NCBI GenBank assembly: GCA_030386875.1
Contig: CM059567.1
Location: forward strand, 78,919,130-78,983,129
Source: Morinoia aosen
Taxonomy: Eukaryota > Arthropoda > Malacostraca > Amphipoda > Talitridae
DNA: 64,000 nt
Direction: 5' to 3'
The position numbers and the translations under genes were made by a program. Numbering within the stretch: position 1 is the first letter of the stretch; each line of letters opens with the position of its first letter. Below are positions 10,175-22,100 of this stretch, in pieces. The notes under the pieces are model-generated. The model was not told the origin of the DNA. It searched no databases and saw nothing but the letters and a program-made list of their open reading frames with translations.

Positions 10175-13100
10175 TTGTTTCTCTTTTGCGTAAAAACAAA
10201 ACCCCAAAAACAATTACATTTCACTTAATGCTCTACGGCCAGTCAACACTGAACCATTTTTCAGAAATAACTCGACAGACAGTCCAGTAAATGAATTTAT
10301 AGCACTCGCTAACTGTTTCAAAAATAGATCAATAACTACCCACAGGTACAGATATGTAATGAAGCGTAATTTGAGAAATGATTCGTGGAAAAATTAAGTT
10401 TCTATCTGTACAATAAACAAGTTATGAATTTCATTTTGCATGTATGTTTGTTTACATGTTTCTAGAAGTGCGTGTTGCACGATGTTTTTCATAAATTACT
10501 TTTTTAACTAACTTTTTCTCACTACTTGATAATTATTTACGACGGTGTTTCAGTCTGCTCCAGTAAAGCGTCATTTGTCTTTTCTTATTTCGTTTCAACT
10601 AATAATTAACGAAGTCTCTGGTCGTATTTAAACTCTTTATAAGTCAAGCCATCTCTGAGTATAAAATACCCAAGAGATATTTCGACTGTTTCTCTCAATA
10701 ACAATTACCCACCGAAACAACTATAGTACGCCTCGTATGCTTGTCTACCAATTAAGAACCTTTATATTAAGAAATTTTTAAAATCCAATGTGCAATACAT
10801 CTCATGTAATAACTTTTTTTTAAATAAACGGTTTTTCTTTCTTTTTAACAGCCATTCGAAATTATCTACCCGCTGTATCACTTATGGTATCACAAATATT
10901 CTATATCGCTATAAATTACATACAAGGGGTTTCCAGAAAACTGATCAGTCTCATTGGAAGCAAGAAACGTTAACACTCGGGCTTCAGATATGGACTTGAG
11001 AGTTGTGCTGTGCGTAACTTGTCTTCTGGTTTCCTAGTATCGACTCGCTTACACGAAAAGATTGAGAATTGCCGTCTGAGACAGAACTAGTATCTGGTGT
11101 GACGAAATGCATCGTACTTGATACCAACCAGATTGACCTAATGAAAGTGAAGTTCTTTTAAATAATTCAATTTCGTGCGTAATACGCTGTCACAAATGAG
11201 AAATTCATAGCATCATTAAATGGTGGTGTACTTACGATTCAGACATGGTGTGGTTAAAGAGACGTGCCAATATTTAGGATACCCGTAAGTAGTCAATTCA
11301 CCCTTCCATGTGTCTTAATAATTCCTAGTTACTTCGATTACAAAAAATCATTATTGATTCCGAGAGCCAGCTGTGGAAAAGAACAACTTGTATTCTTACC
11401 ACGATTCTTCCTAAAAGAACTCGAATGTTTCGAATACATGCAATCGATCTCAAGGCCGATGCAATCTCGAAAATTTTCCGCATTAATAACTACTAAGGCT
11501 GAAGATTTGGAACAGAAGCAACAGCGGTGATGGATGGAGATCTTTAGAATGAACGTCGCGGACGAGTATAGGTTAATTTATAGACAATTCGTTGTAAGCC
11601 TCATATTCTACTTTAATTTTTAAGTTTTCCCCAAAAATACAATAAGAAATAATATAAATACCAGGACATCGTAAAGAACGACAGGAAGAAACGAGTTATT
11701 TTAGCAAGTTACTTACCTTAGAACTCCATGTTCTGCTCCACGCTGAATGCATAAGCTGAGCTCAGACGATCGGCGCTCTCATGAGATGAAGGACTAACTC
11801 CGGTAGGAAGGCATTCTGCTCGTCATAAGTGACATTTCTGGTGGCAGCCAGCTCCTAGTGTGAAAAACTCGTGTAAAAGAACAATAGTCTCAAAACCGAC
11901 GTTTGTGTATTTATTCCAGTGTCTTCCTTCCTTTAATTTCAATCTATTCGAGAATATATACGTGTTAATTTTAAGTGTGGAAACACCATCCTCAGTAGTG
12001 ATAGAGGCAATTCGGAGAGTTGAGAGAGAACTTTTCGCCCAAGAAGACCTTCACCAATGCAGACTGATTGGTCAGATAGACATGAACACACTGAGTTCGT
12101 CACTCCAGCTCCAGGGGTCGTGAAGCCCTTAACGATTCCTGTGCAGCACATAACCACGCGAAAGCAAACTTAGTAGTCACATACCGTAAACTTCGTCCAT
12201 GCATTGGCAAAGATGCTAAATGAAACTATTGGAACACATTCCACTAATGAATTCACGCATGCACGCGTTTTTTTAAAATATTACTACTTTAATAAATTTG
12301 CTGTCTCTTTAATAATTTAGGTATGAATAGTAGCAATTTAGTACGTTGCTGTCAATGACAAATTTGGCAAGAGGTGAATTTCTGGAAGGCATCATGCTTA
12401 AAACGTGGACATCATGTTCACTGGTACTGCACTACAAAGTCAACTTCTTGAGGTTTGAACGATTGAGACCCGTCACAGTTTTCTGCAGTTCTTGCATTCG
12501 CTAGGTTCAAAGGCTGAGGACTGTAGCAAGTTCATTTCAGGCTACACCTGCACGTGATCTCAATAACTGAAGTTCTTAGTCTATGTATACTTACTGAATT
12601 ACTCCACGTCAAATTGACTAATTACAGCATCCTTCAGAGTTTATTCAGCCCTCTTGAGGGGAGGCAACCCATCAGGCATTCAACCTCAAACGTACGCAGT
12701 ACCATTGCAGCCTGGCGATTGCGACAAATTTGGTTTGGTAAAATGTCATCTTTGCCCCCATTCTCTCGTAACATAAGAGCAAACGAGAAACTGATCGTAA
12801 CACCACTTCAAGTGGATGTGAGCAGTCTGCATTCCTTTAGTAGCTGTTGGAAATCATGACTACCGTGTCCGAACTTACGTGAAAAGGATCGCGTCACGCA
12901 TCATTAACATTCTCCAAGTTTCATTAGTTGGCTTTATCAACAAATATGATTCAGTTAGAAATTGATCCTCCAAGTTGATCGCAATGATGGTCGATTCATT
13001 TTCTGGCCATCGATGACAAGGATCTGTTGAGAGTTCGTCATCTTAGCGCCTATTCCTTCTCAGTATTAATAGCATGAACTGCCACTATAAAACATCCGAT

Positions 13101-14155
13101 AAATCAGTAGCTGATTGTATTTCACTGTAATTTGACTGGAGGAAAAAACATTGCGATGAGTTTTGCGCATTTGTTTTCACTGTGCTATCATGAGAGATGA
13201 GATCTATGAGATCTAATATCAAACAGTCTTTGTGCTGAAATGCTTCTATGGATCACACTAATTTTAGTTGCAAGACCAGAAATGAACTCGAACCGTCTCA
13301 CAGGAATCGTCGCTGTGGAAAAGTTGCAAAATCAATTCTTCAATTTCTCTCTAACTTTACTGAGAGGATTGCGTGCAAATAACTTACCAGGCATACGATG
13401 ATTTTGAAGGCATCATCCCCCTTCCAGCTGATGCTTACATATTGGAGAAAAGACAGAGCAGTGGACATTTAACTAGACGACACCTATAAAAATGAAAAGA
13501 AAAAGATGTGAGCGGTTGACGCGCCACAGTCGCACCACAGGCCCATCATTGTCCGAAATAGAGGACGAGATCAATTATCTCCACTCGTAACTCAATTTAT
13601 GCCCTGGCTCACTGACGCCTCAGGCGTTGCACAGATATACAGAGACACCAGGAAGTAAGTGCGTTGGCTCGTAACCAGCGTCAACATCGACTGGGCTGGA
13701 ACTTAAGTATCGCACCAGGCGGCCAATGAGAAGCAAGTCCTCACTAAGTTCATTGAGAGGAGCGCTTGGCAGTCGAACTATGAAAAACATACATTTAGGT
13801 AAAAGAAATACCGCAAGGCAAGAAAACCCAGTACAAAAACTCCTTTACTGGTCAACAGTTATACGCAACTACGCTGACAAAAGTCAGTGTAATTTTCCTT
13901 TTCTGCATAAATTTAAACTCCAACATAACGAGTAGGAGAGCTAAAAAGCAATACATATTTCAAATTCGAAATTATTATATTCGAAAAAAAAGTACACGTG
14001 AAGCAAAGCTAACAGAATAGAATGATTTTGAAGAAACCACAACTTGAAATATTTAGCTCACTTCACAATGAACTTAATCTTATCAGAGATACATTTATGC
14101 TACAGAATAGCTAACAACAAATAAAATGTAACATAATAGCGTAAAATCAGAAAAC
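10175..14155. other. intergenic stretch without recognised genes
   Basis: Contains short open frames on both strands (for example 11264-11530 and 11860-12123, plus) with no family resemblance or supporting splice structure that I could recognise. No transposon ends identified. Confidence 0.4.
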
Positions 14156-14166
14156 AATGGAGTCGA

Positions 14167-14535
14167 TTAGATTAGATTAGATTATAAGTTAGTTTAAGCC
14201 TCCCTAACCGCTACAAAAAAGAGCGTATCGAAGAGAGGAAGGAGGAAGGCACCATTTAGTATGGAGATAAGAGAATGAGGAATCTATGCAGAAGGGGCAT
14301 AGAAACAGTAAAGTTGAGAAAGAAGTTCACGAAACAAGATAAAAGTTGAAGAAGAAAGTCAGAGGTGCTGAAAAACAGGACAGTAGTGAACCGAAAAAAG
14401 GTGGTCCTTAACATAACAAAAAACATTTTATTTCAACAAAAAGAAGGCCTACCTAACTCTCAGCTCGGGCCCTCACATTTTTCCCCTGGGAGCGCTAATT
14501 CCCATAGATACAATATCTGTATCCCCCTGAGGGGG
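14167..14535 (-). mobile_element. SINE-like element copy C
   Basis: Full-length 369-bp copy, tail (GATTAG side) at 14167 and head at 14535. Perfect 11-bp duplication AATGGAGTCGA (14156-14166, 14536-14546). Among the best-preserved copies and probably young. Confidence 0.88.
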
Positions 14536-14546
14536 AATGGAGTCGA

Positions 14547-15381
14547 ATAAAACAGATTAGACATATATAGAATGACAAAAGAAAAGGTAGAATAAGGCGC
14601 GTTTCGCAACGGATCCAGAGGCGTATAGCCTAGATGGTTGTCTTTCACTGCAAAAGAGGTGGCATCATGAGAACTTCCGCTGCCTGCAGTGCAGTTATAA
14701 CGACACAGGTTGTTGTAGACGACGGTCTCAGTAAGGATATCACAAGGCATTCAAGAATATTAGTGCCTTCATCAGGAATTATGGTTTTCAATATTGCTAT
14801 GAAAGGCAGACAATTTTAGGTCACCCTTAAAGCATTGGCCGCTCCTTTAAGAAGTGGAGTGCCAAGTGTGTGAGGAAATGAATGGGCGAAGCGGAAGTGG
14901 TCACAGCAGGAAACTACGGAAACGTACTTCAGTGTAGATAAATATTTCAAGCTTTAAACAAGTTCATAAGAACACATTAACTTAAAAAGTTCGCATTAGA
15001 AATAAAGGTTAATGTTTAAAAGAAGAGAGCGCGAGAGCTAATAACATAGGTGGAAGAAAGCTTCAACTTTTCTCAATACTAAAGACGCGCCCAGCGTATT
15101 GATCAAACACGATTTTAAAACACATCGTTGGATCCTGTGCGTCTCGTTTCTTTGGCCGGAAGGTTGGAAGGTTACGGAAGGTTGGCTCACAAAAATTTTT
15201 CTTACACACCAATATAATTGGAAAAAAATACAAACGATCAAAGATAAACGCAACGAATGTATTCTAGTTCTTCAAACGTATGAAGTATTATACTGTTGGA
15301 TTAGGATTAGATAGGGTTAGCAAGTTAATGACTCCAAAATTGAAATCAAAGCGTTCTAGGAATCTAAGATACGAGTAGACA
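14547..15381. other. unassigned intergenic stretch
   Basis: No recognised coding region or element. Confidence 0.4.
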
Positions 15382-15655
15382 AGTCAGTTTAAGCCACCCT
15401 AATCACAAAAAAGGCGTTTGCCTGAGAGGAAGGCGGAAAGTACCATATAGTAAGGAATTGAGGAAATGGGGAATGGTGTGTTCCCACACAAGATCCCAGC
15501 GCCTAGAAACACGAGGTTGGGAAAAAAATTTATGTAATAAGATATAAGTTGAAAATGAAATTAGGAGGCTCAAAATGACACAGGAGAACCTAAAAAAGAT
15601 GTTCCGTTAAAAAATAAAAACTTAATTTAATTTTAACAAAATAAAGGCCTACACA
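15382..15655 (-). mobile_element. SINE-like copy D, diverged, head missing
   Basis: Matches the family from GTCAGTTTAAGCC to AAAGGCCTAC, then stops; the head (CCCCTGAGGGG side) is absent. It belongs to the subfamily with the extra GGTGTGTTCCCACACAAGAT segment, shared with copies E, F, G and J. Confidence 0.75.
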
Positions 15656-15818
15656 AGTTTGAATGTTTAACTGTTAAGTTTCTCAACCATGAAGAAGTTA
15701 TCGCTAACCTAAACTTTCGGAAATTTCCATTTAACAGGGCTCAACTTTCATCTCAATGCCTTATCACTAATTTCAAAATACTTTGTAAAAACCAACTATA
15801 CATAAAATCTCATTCCAG

Positions 15819-15926
15819 GCAACAGGTGACTTAGTCCGTGCGGTAACAGGAGCCCGCACCTCCGCCGTTTCAGCTGCTCAAGTTACTGGCGTGGCTGCTC
15901 GATGCAGCGCCACTTCACCTCATTAA
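15819..15926 (+). CDS. candidate terminal exon of an unknown plus-strand gene
   Basis: After a reasonable acceptor (CTCATTCCAG) comes an open, GC-rich stretch ATGDLVRAVTGARTSAVSAA then QVTGVAARCSATSPH and a TAA. Composition is unlike the AT-rich flanks and looks coding. No upstream exon or family could be identified. It may be a chance open stretch or a gene fragment. Confidence 0.22.
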   Translation, partial: ATGDLVRAVTGARTSAVSAAQVTGVAARCSATSPH

Positions 15927-16389
15927 ATGACCACTTTACCAAATGCAATGAAAGCATGTAACGTCATGCCATTCTTCAACGCTTACTTTATATTTTGGTT
16001 CCGGCACTCCAAAAAAAATCAGATAGGAAAATATGCACCCAATGTTTCAACGCAATAAAGAACACATGGAAGAGAACACGTAGGTGAATGAATGGTGAAA
16101 ACGAACTTAAAGCTGTACAAAGGCGGTAATACGGGTATCCAAAGCATCACTGTAATAGAAATTTATATAAAATAACAATGCCCAGGCAAAATGCCAACAG
16201 CGTATTATGCTTATTTTGAGAATGCTAGATGTGCAGCATGAGACGTGACGTAAGCCTTAATAAGAACAATCACCGAGATCATGCGCGTAGCCAGCCAGCT
16301 TGGATTCACAAATCGCAACGATGTTTGAGTGCCGCATGAGTTGAGTGAGAGGAATCTTATGGATCACGTTTCCATCTGTGATCTGCTTA

Positions 16390-17073
16390 ATAAACGTAAT
16401 TAAACTGTGCCTTTTTAAAGCAAATTGTGACCAGAGATGAGAAATGGATTATTTAACGATGTGTTCAGAGAAAGCGATCCTGGAGTAAGCGACAAGCCAC
16501 CCTTAGCCATCCCCAAAGCGGATCTTCACCCTAAAAAAAGTTATGCTCTGTGTCAGGTAGAATTGGACGGGAATTCTGTACTATGAGCTTCTCCCAAGTA
16601 AACAGACAATTCTGAAAAATACTGCGCCCAACTGGATGATTTAAAAGCAGCAATTCAAGAAAAACGTCCAGAAGTGTAATTTGTACAATTGGAAAGGTGC
16701 TGTGTTTCAACATGCCCACACGCTTCTTTGGGAAACCAGACAAAAATTGCTGCAATTCGGCTGGGATGTTACCTCACCCTCCATATTCACCAGATATTGC
16801 CCCTTTAGATTTCCACCAATTCAGGTCTTTGCAGAATAGTCATAACGATAAAAATTTCAATTCTTGGGATGACATAAAACGATACCTTGATGAATTCTTA
16901 GCCATAAAAACACTTCAGTTCTGGGAAGAAGGTGTTTTTAATTTCGAGGTTAGATGGAGACGTATTCTGCAACAAAATGGTTCACATTTGGTTGATTAAA
17001 ACTGTAATCACAAATATTTATTGAGCTTTTTCTTTTCCTTGAAAAACAGCACGAACTTTCCGGACAGTCTGAT
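16390..17073 (+). mobile_element. mariner remnant (transposase C-terminal half plus 3' end)
   Basis: Three-frame similarity to mariner transposase: VTRDEKWI, KADLHPKK, then a frame change to LPHPPYSPDIAPLDFHQFRS (second and third acidic-residue region), SLQN, WDDIKRYLDEF and QNGSHLVD followed by TAA. The terminal sequence GCACGAACTTTCCGGACAG (17048-17066) resembles a mariner inverted end. The 5' half is missing and several stops and frame changes are present. Confidence 0.85.
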
Positions 17074-18436
17074 ACAAACATCGACGCAAATAAGAATATT
17101 AGCTTCAGTACTTCGTATCAGAACGGAGGTTTTATTTCAAACCAGAACTACATGTCTTACGCGGAGGGAATGAGCTTGAGGATTTACAACAATCGCGAAC
17201 AAAAATGACTCAATTTCTTGCGCAGAATGTCCGGTCACAGAAATGAGGCGCATGATAAATGACCTATGCAGCTTAAACAACCATTTTCTCCCAATTCTAC
17301 TGGAATTAATGTTGCTCTGAGAAAATAATAGCCTCGGCTCTTACAAGTGTCTTGAGTAGCTTTGGCTTTAGCACATGTAATTCGCATAGTAGAGTCAAAA
17401 TTTTCTTCTTCAAGTTCTTCATCTATCCATAACAGCCTTTTCCCATGTGAATTACGGAGAAAATGTATTATCAGCACATTTGAACACCCACCATTCATGA
17501 CCTGTGGAGGCTTTATTTAAAGAATAATTCGGATCAAGACAAAAAGAGTGTCAACGCAAGCGCCTACATGAAAGCCCACTGTTAATTTCGACCTGAAAAT
17601 TCAGTTAGAAAGTCAGAAACCGGGATGACTGCGTGAAAATTAAATAAAGACAAATTTTGTAAAGTGCAGTCGCAAAAAAAACATGCAACACTCGTTGTTG
17701 AAGCAACACAAAGTTGAGAAATTATGGGAGGAATCAATCAGTACTTGGGAAAGATTTGATCATTTTTTTGACAAAGAATCGATCACTTCTAATTTTTTAA
17801 TTCCTTTAGGAAAAAATATAATCCACGAGAGAACAAAAAATAACACCATTGTATAGCTTTGCTATAGCACATATATTACATGCTCTCATGCACAACAACG
17901 GAAGACTGAGAAACCTTGTAAATTCATCATGGGCCAAATGAGGTTTGAATACTTGAGGCTCACCGCCGGTTTCCACGAGGGCAATGTCTAATTGTTCAAG
18001 TACGCTTAAAAAATAAAGAAGCAGGAGAATTGTTCGCACGCAATGAGCGTTGAAAGGAATAGGTCTGCTTTAGCGTGAACTTCTGAAAGCCCACTCGTAA
18101 TGTGAGCATCAAGGAAAACATTGGCACTGGCATACAAGAGAATTGGCGCTAGCATGCAGATCGAGCTACAAGAACACCTGAACTAAGCTCGCGTTAGAAA
18201 TAGGCAATCAAAATTGCAACCTAAGCTTGCAGATTTCAAGCAAAGGCTATCGCCGTTTGATAGCAAAATGATACCACAGATGGAGCGACTTTCATGAGAA
18301 ACGGTGTTTAAGAATGATCAGATTAGTACTAATGTTATTCCAACCTGAAGTTACTGTAAGACTGAATTGGGTGATAAGCGCGAAAAGGCAGTTTTTTATC
18401 ACGAGTTTGCAACACCTTGCACAATCCTGTCGACTA
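17074..18436. other. region downstream of exon 9B, unassigned
   Basis: Should contain the 3' UTR of the 9B transcript. No strong AATAAA was seen close to the stop on the minus strand. No other feature recognised. Confidence 0.4.
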
Positions 18437-19157
18437 TCACCGTATCTCCATTTCTCGCCAGAGGTCGATAGATCCTTCTAGAGAAGCGGCATTGTTGAAA
18501 AGTTTGGATGCACCAAGAGGAGCAGCCGCATCACTGGAAGACACACTCTCAGCACACAGAAAGTCGAGGTTTGTCCCCCGTGGTGCTTCATTTTTTCGCA
18601 CAGAAGGTCCAACTTCACCTACCCGATTGCGATGCAGGTTATCGAAGTCTCTCCTAAGATTGTCCTGATGTCTGACGAGTTCTTCCACACTTCTGCTGTT
18701 GTCTCTCTGATTATTACCGGTATTGTCAGATCGTACAGACCTTCTTGTATTCATTTCAGAAGCAGAGGCATAGGTGTCTATGCTATCTGGAATGGACATC
18801 GGCGTTTGTGGACGATCTGGTAGATCTTCATAAAAGCGGCTCATGGGACTTCTGCAGTCAACCCGCAACACTTCAGGCTGAACCACTCTGTCGTTATCAT
18901 TTGCGCCATAGTCGTCTCCATGGAAGCGGTTGTACATATTTTTGCCGAGTAAAGAAGCATGAACATTTTTGTAGGCGTACTTGAAGGATAGAACTATATA
19001 TGGAATAGAAATAGCACCCAGGAGAGCCAGGAATATTTTGGCCGCCCCACAGCTCGTCTGGTAAAGCTTCACTCTGAAAGGAGTAGGGCAGCGCCAATCT
19101 TCAAGAGCGTACGGGTCTTCCTTGCTCGTGGTGAGGAAGTAGTCTCCCTTAATGGCG
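18437..19157 (-). CDS. lipase-like gene alternative last exon 9B (long membrane tail)
   Basis: Acceptor CACGTGCAG then C, the same phase as exon 9A. It encodes AIKGDYFLTTSKEDPYALED, a homologue of the start of 9A. A different membrane helix follows (AKIFLALLGAISIPYIVLSF) with a short basic YAYKN flank, then a 190-residue hydrophilic tail rich in Asp, Arg, Ser and Asn with no recognised domain (for example RFYEDLPDRPQTP, RSVEELVRHQDNLRRDFDNL). That last segment may be a short coiled coil. 239 residues plus stop. It could instead be the surviving last exon of a lost tandem copy, but the open 720-nt frame, the intact acceptor and the phase favour use by this gene. Confidence 0.8.
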
Positions 19158-22100
19158 CTGCACGTGAACAAAACGAGCGTCCGTTACTAATAAAAGTTTT
19201 TTAAATGCCAATACCGAAAATTAAATGTATCCATACTTCACTCATTCCGAGAAATATTTTATTGTGGCATAAACAATGCATTGGATACATCAATCGCATA
19301 GAGAGTATGATGAAACTAGATAATATAACTTTTCAATACTTTGAAAAGTGGAAAGTTTCATGGAAAACGCCAGATTTAATTCGTGGTCTCAGTTGTTAAT
19401 TAAAGCCTCCTTAATCGCAACAAAGACGATCTAAAGAGAGGGAGGGTCAAGGCACCATTCAGGATGGCGTTAAGAGTACGCAGAATCTATGCACAAGGTG
19501 TGCTCCCGCACAAGATCTCCTGCACATAGAAACAGTAAGTTAAAAGGATGACAATGAAAGTTGAAGAATAAAGTCAGGAGTGCTGGAAAACAGGACACTA
19601 ATGAACCGAAAAAAGATTTCCCTTAACATTACAAAAAACATTTTTAACAAAACTGAGCTCGGGATCTCACCGAGAGTGTTAATTCTTATAGATACAATAG
19701 TTGCATCCCCCTGAGGGGAGGAATAACAGAATCAGATTATGAAATGAGAAACTAAACGTATAAATTAGAACAATCATGCTGACGGGCTAAAATATTCGTA
19801 GCCTTTAACATTTCAATTTAATCTTCAATTTCTTATACGTGATCTATACTGGAACAAGGAGTTGTGATTCTTCAATGAAATGAACGTTCAAATATTTCTT
19901 ACGCATGTCATAGTACCACCAGAAAATTGAGTATTTAAATTTATTCTCATGTATTTTAGTCATTTTTGTCAAATACAGCCGACTCACCAGAGTGAGAATT
20001 TTATGGGGTTTTAAAAATTGCGGGTTAAAACTAGACCATGGGTCGGGGCCGTAGCATCCTGTTAACATTTGGACTCCTTAATGAACACAAGCCGCATCCT
20101 GTGAAGTAGCGAGATCTTAGGAAGAACACAATTCAAATAAAACAATAATAGGTAAATTTAGAGAGAACGCAAACTTTTCAAATTGTACGAAGTTTTTTGT
20201 CCAGTCGTACTTTCCTCAAACAAAAACTTAAATTTAGATATTATGCAAGCAAGAGTACAATAGGCAACAAAAGCCTTCGTGCAGAAAACTCTAAGAAACG
20301 GATAGACATTTAAGCATTAGCATAAATATTAAGCAAATAAATGATCAGCAAACAAAAGAAACTGAAAAAGCACACGTGCCTGAAATTATTAACATAAGTG
20401 AGCGCAACATTAATACCTGAAATATTGAAACTTCTCGCAATGATTAAGAACTAGTAGCCAAGCGCAACGAAATAATGTATTTTATAAAGCATTAACATGT
20501 TCACCATTTTCAACATGAAACGAAGCATTACGCCATTGATATTTGAAGTGCTTTCACGTTTGGCGCACACGTTTCACTAATCTCTCCTTCAACCATTTCG
20601 CAGTTGTGTGATGCGAAGTGCGACACGGTGCTCACGGACAAATCTTCAGATTAAAAAAATTGAATCACTTACTTCAATGAACGCTATTCGGTGGCGGAAT
20701 AAACTCATTCAAGTTCGTCCAGTTTACACCCTTTGGATTATCCAATTCTAGCATGGTTAGAACGTGGGGCAAGTTTCATTTTTAAGGTTCAGTGTTCGGA
20801 ATAACCTGCAGCTCGTCTCCAAATCAATGAATTTGAGATCCAGAGGGTACTTCACTTTTCCAAGAGCGTATTAAAATGCCAACATTTTTTTGCGATTTGG
20901 CAGATCTAACTAAAACAAAAGTGTTCACACAGAAAGGAAAAAGGCACCATTTAGAATCACATAAAGGAAACGGGAATCTACGTACAAAGTGTGTCCCCAC
21001 ACCCTGCACATGGAAACAGCAGGATTGAAATGAGTTTCTGTAACAAGATAAAAGTTGTAGAAATAGGTCAAAGCGCTGGTAAAAAGACAGCAGTGAACCA
21101 AAAAAGAGATGGTCAGTAACAGAGAAGAGGTGCATTCAACGTGGTATGGCCGTTAACAGAACAAAAAAAATAAAATCTATTTCATAAAAAGGCCAACCAA
21201 ATCTTCAACTCGTGGCCATCTACTCCCACAATACCAGGTATAATGATGATACTCACCTAAAATGCAACACCTAACGTTTACACACACACATAGGTTAAAA
21301 TATTTTAGCAGTATTTCTATTCAAAAGGGCATAAAAGAAATAAGTTGGCATAATTTTGTCGCTGTAGACCCCATTGAGACGCAGTCTTGAGTATTAAATA
21401 GGACTAATGAATTTCCCGATGAATTTCTCCTTAAATGCTCTCCACGAAGCCGATGAAGCGATAATAGAAGTTTGAACCAATTTTGGAATCATCCAGGATC
21501 ATCACAGAACATGCTTGAATCACAGTACGCAACAGATACACGATCAATTAATTCCATGGTGCTTAAAATCTTCAGACACATGCCGATAACGAAATTGCAA
21601 ATCAACATATTATGCAACAAACAAATAAACCCTCATAAACTTCTAACAAAATCTGAAAGCACATGTATTGCTTCTTGAATTTTTTTGGTGGGCGCAACAT
21701 ATATTTCTCAAAAAAGTTACGGATGTTTTTGCTATAGATCAAACACCTCACGTCTTACAGGAACTTTACCAAAATGTGAACTCATGTTACACCATCGAAA
21801 TCAGCTAAGATGAGCAATAATCAGCAAAGCAACAATTTTTAAGAACACCATTTGATGGAAAAAAGCACTTTGCAGGAGATTCTTGGCAACCGTGTATTTT
21901 TCTTGAGCGCAATGAAAGAAGAGAGCGAGCCACCAATGTTAGGCCGCACAATATTGAGCGAGCCCTTGGGCAGAAGAAAGGGAAGAATTAGGCAGGTCCT
22001 GAAAATGCTATATATTCTCAGTCCGACACATGCCAAGGGCTCACACTTGCTATGGCTAGCGTACTTCGCACCGCTCATTTGGTACAAAAGCTAAATATTT

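Noticed and set aside
11640-12260. LTR-type element fragment suggested by a TGGTGGCAGCC string near 11837
   Set aside because: No terminal repeats or recognisable element proteins; too little evidence.
14460-14819. Recurring Phe/Cys/Ser-rich frames (types HTKWCLPPSS, IDSAFP) as a protein family
   Set aside because: They are translations of the SINE-like repeat in different copies, with no consistent start, stop or length.
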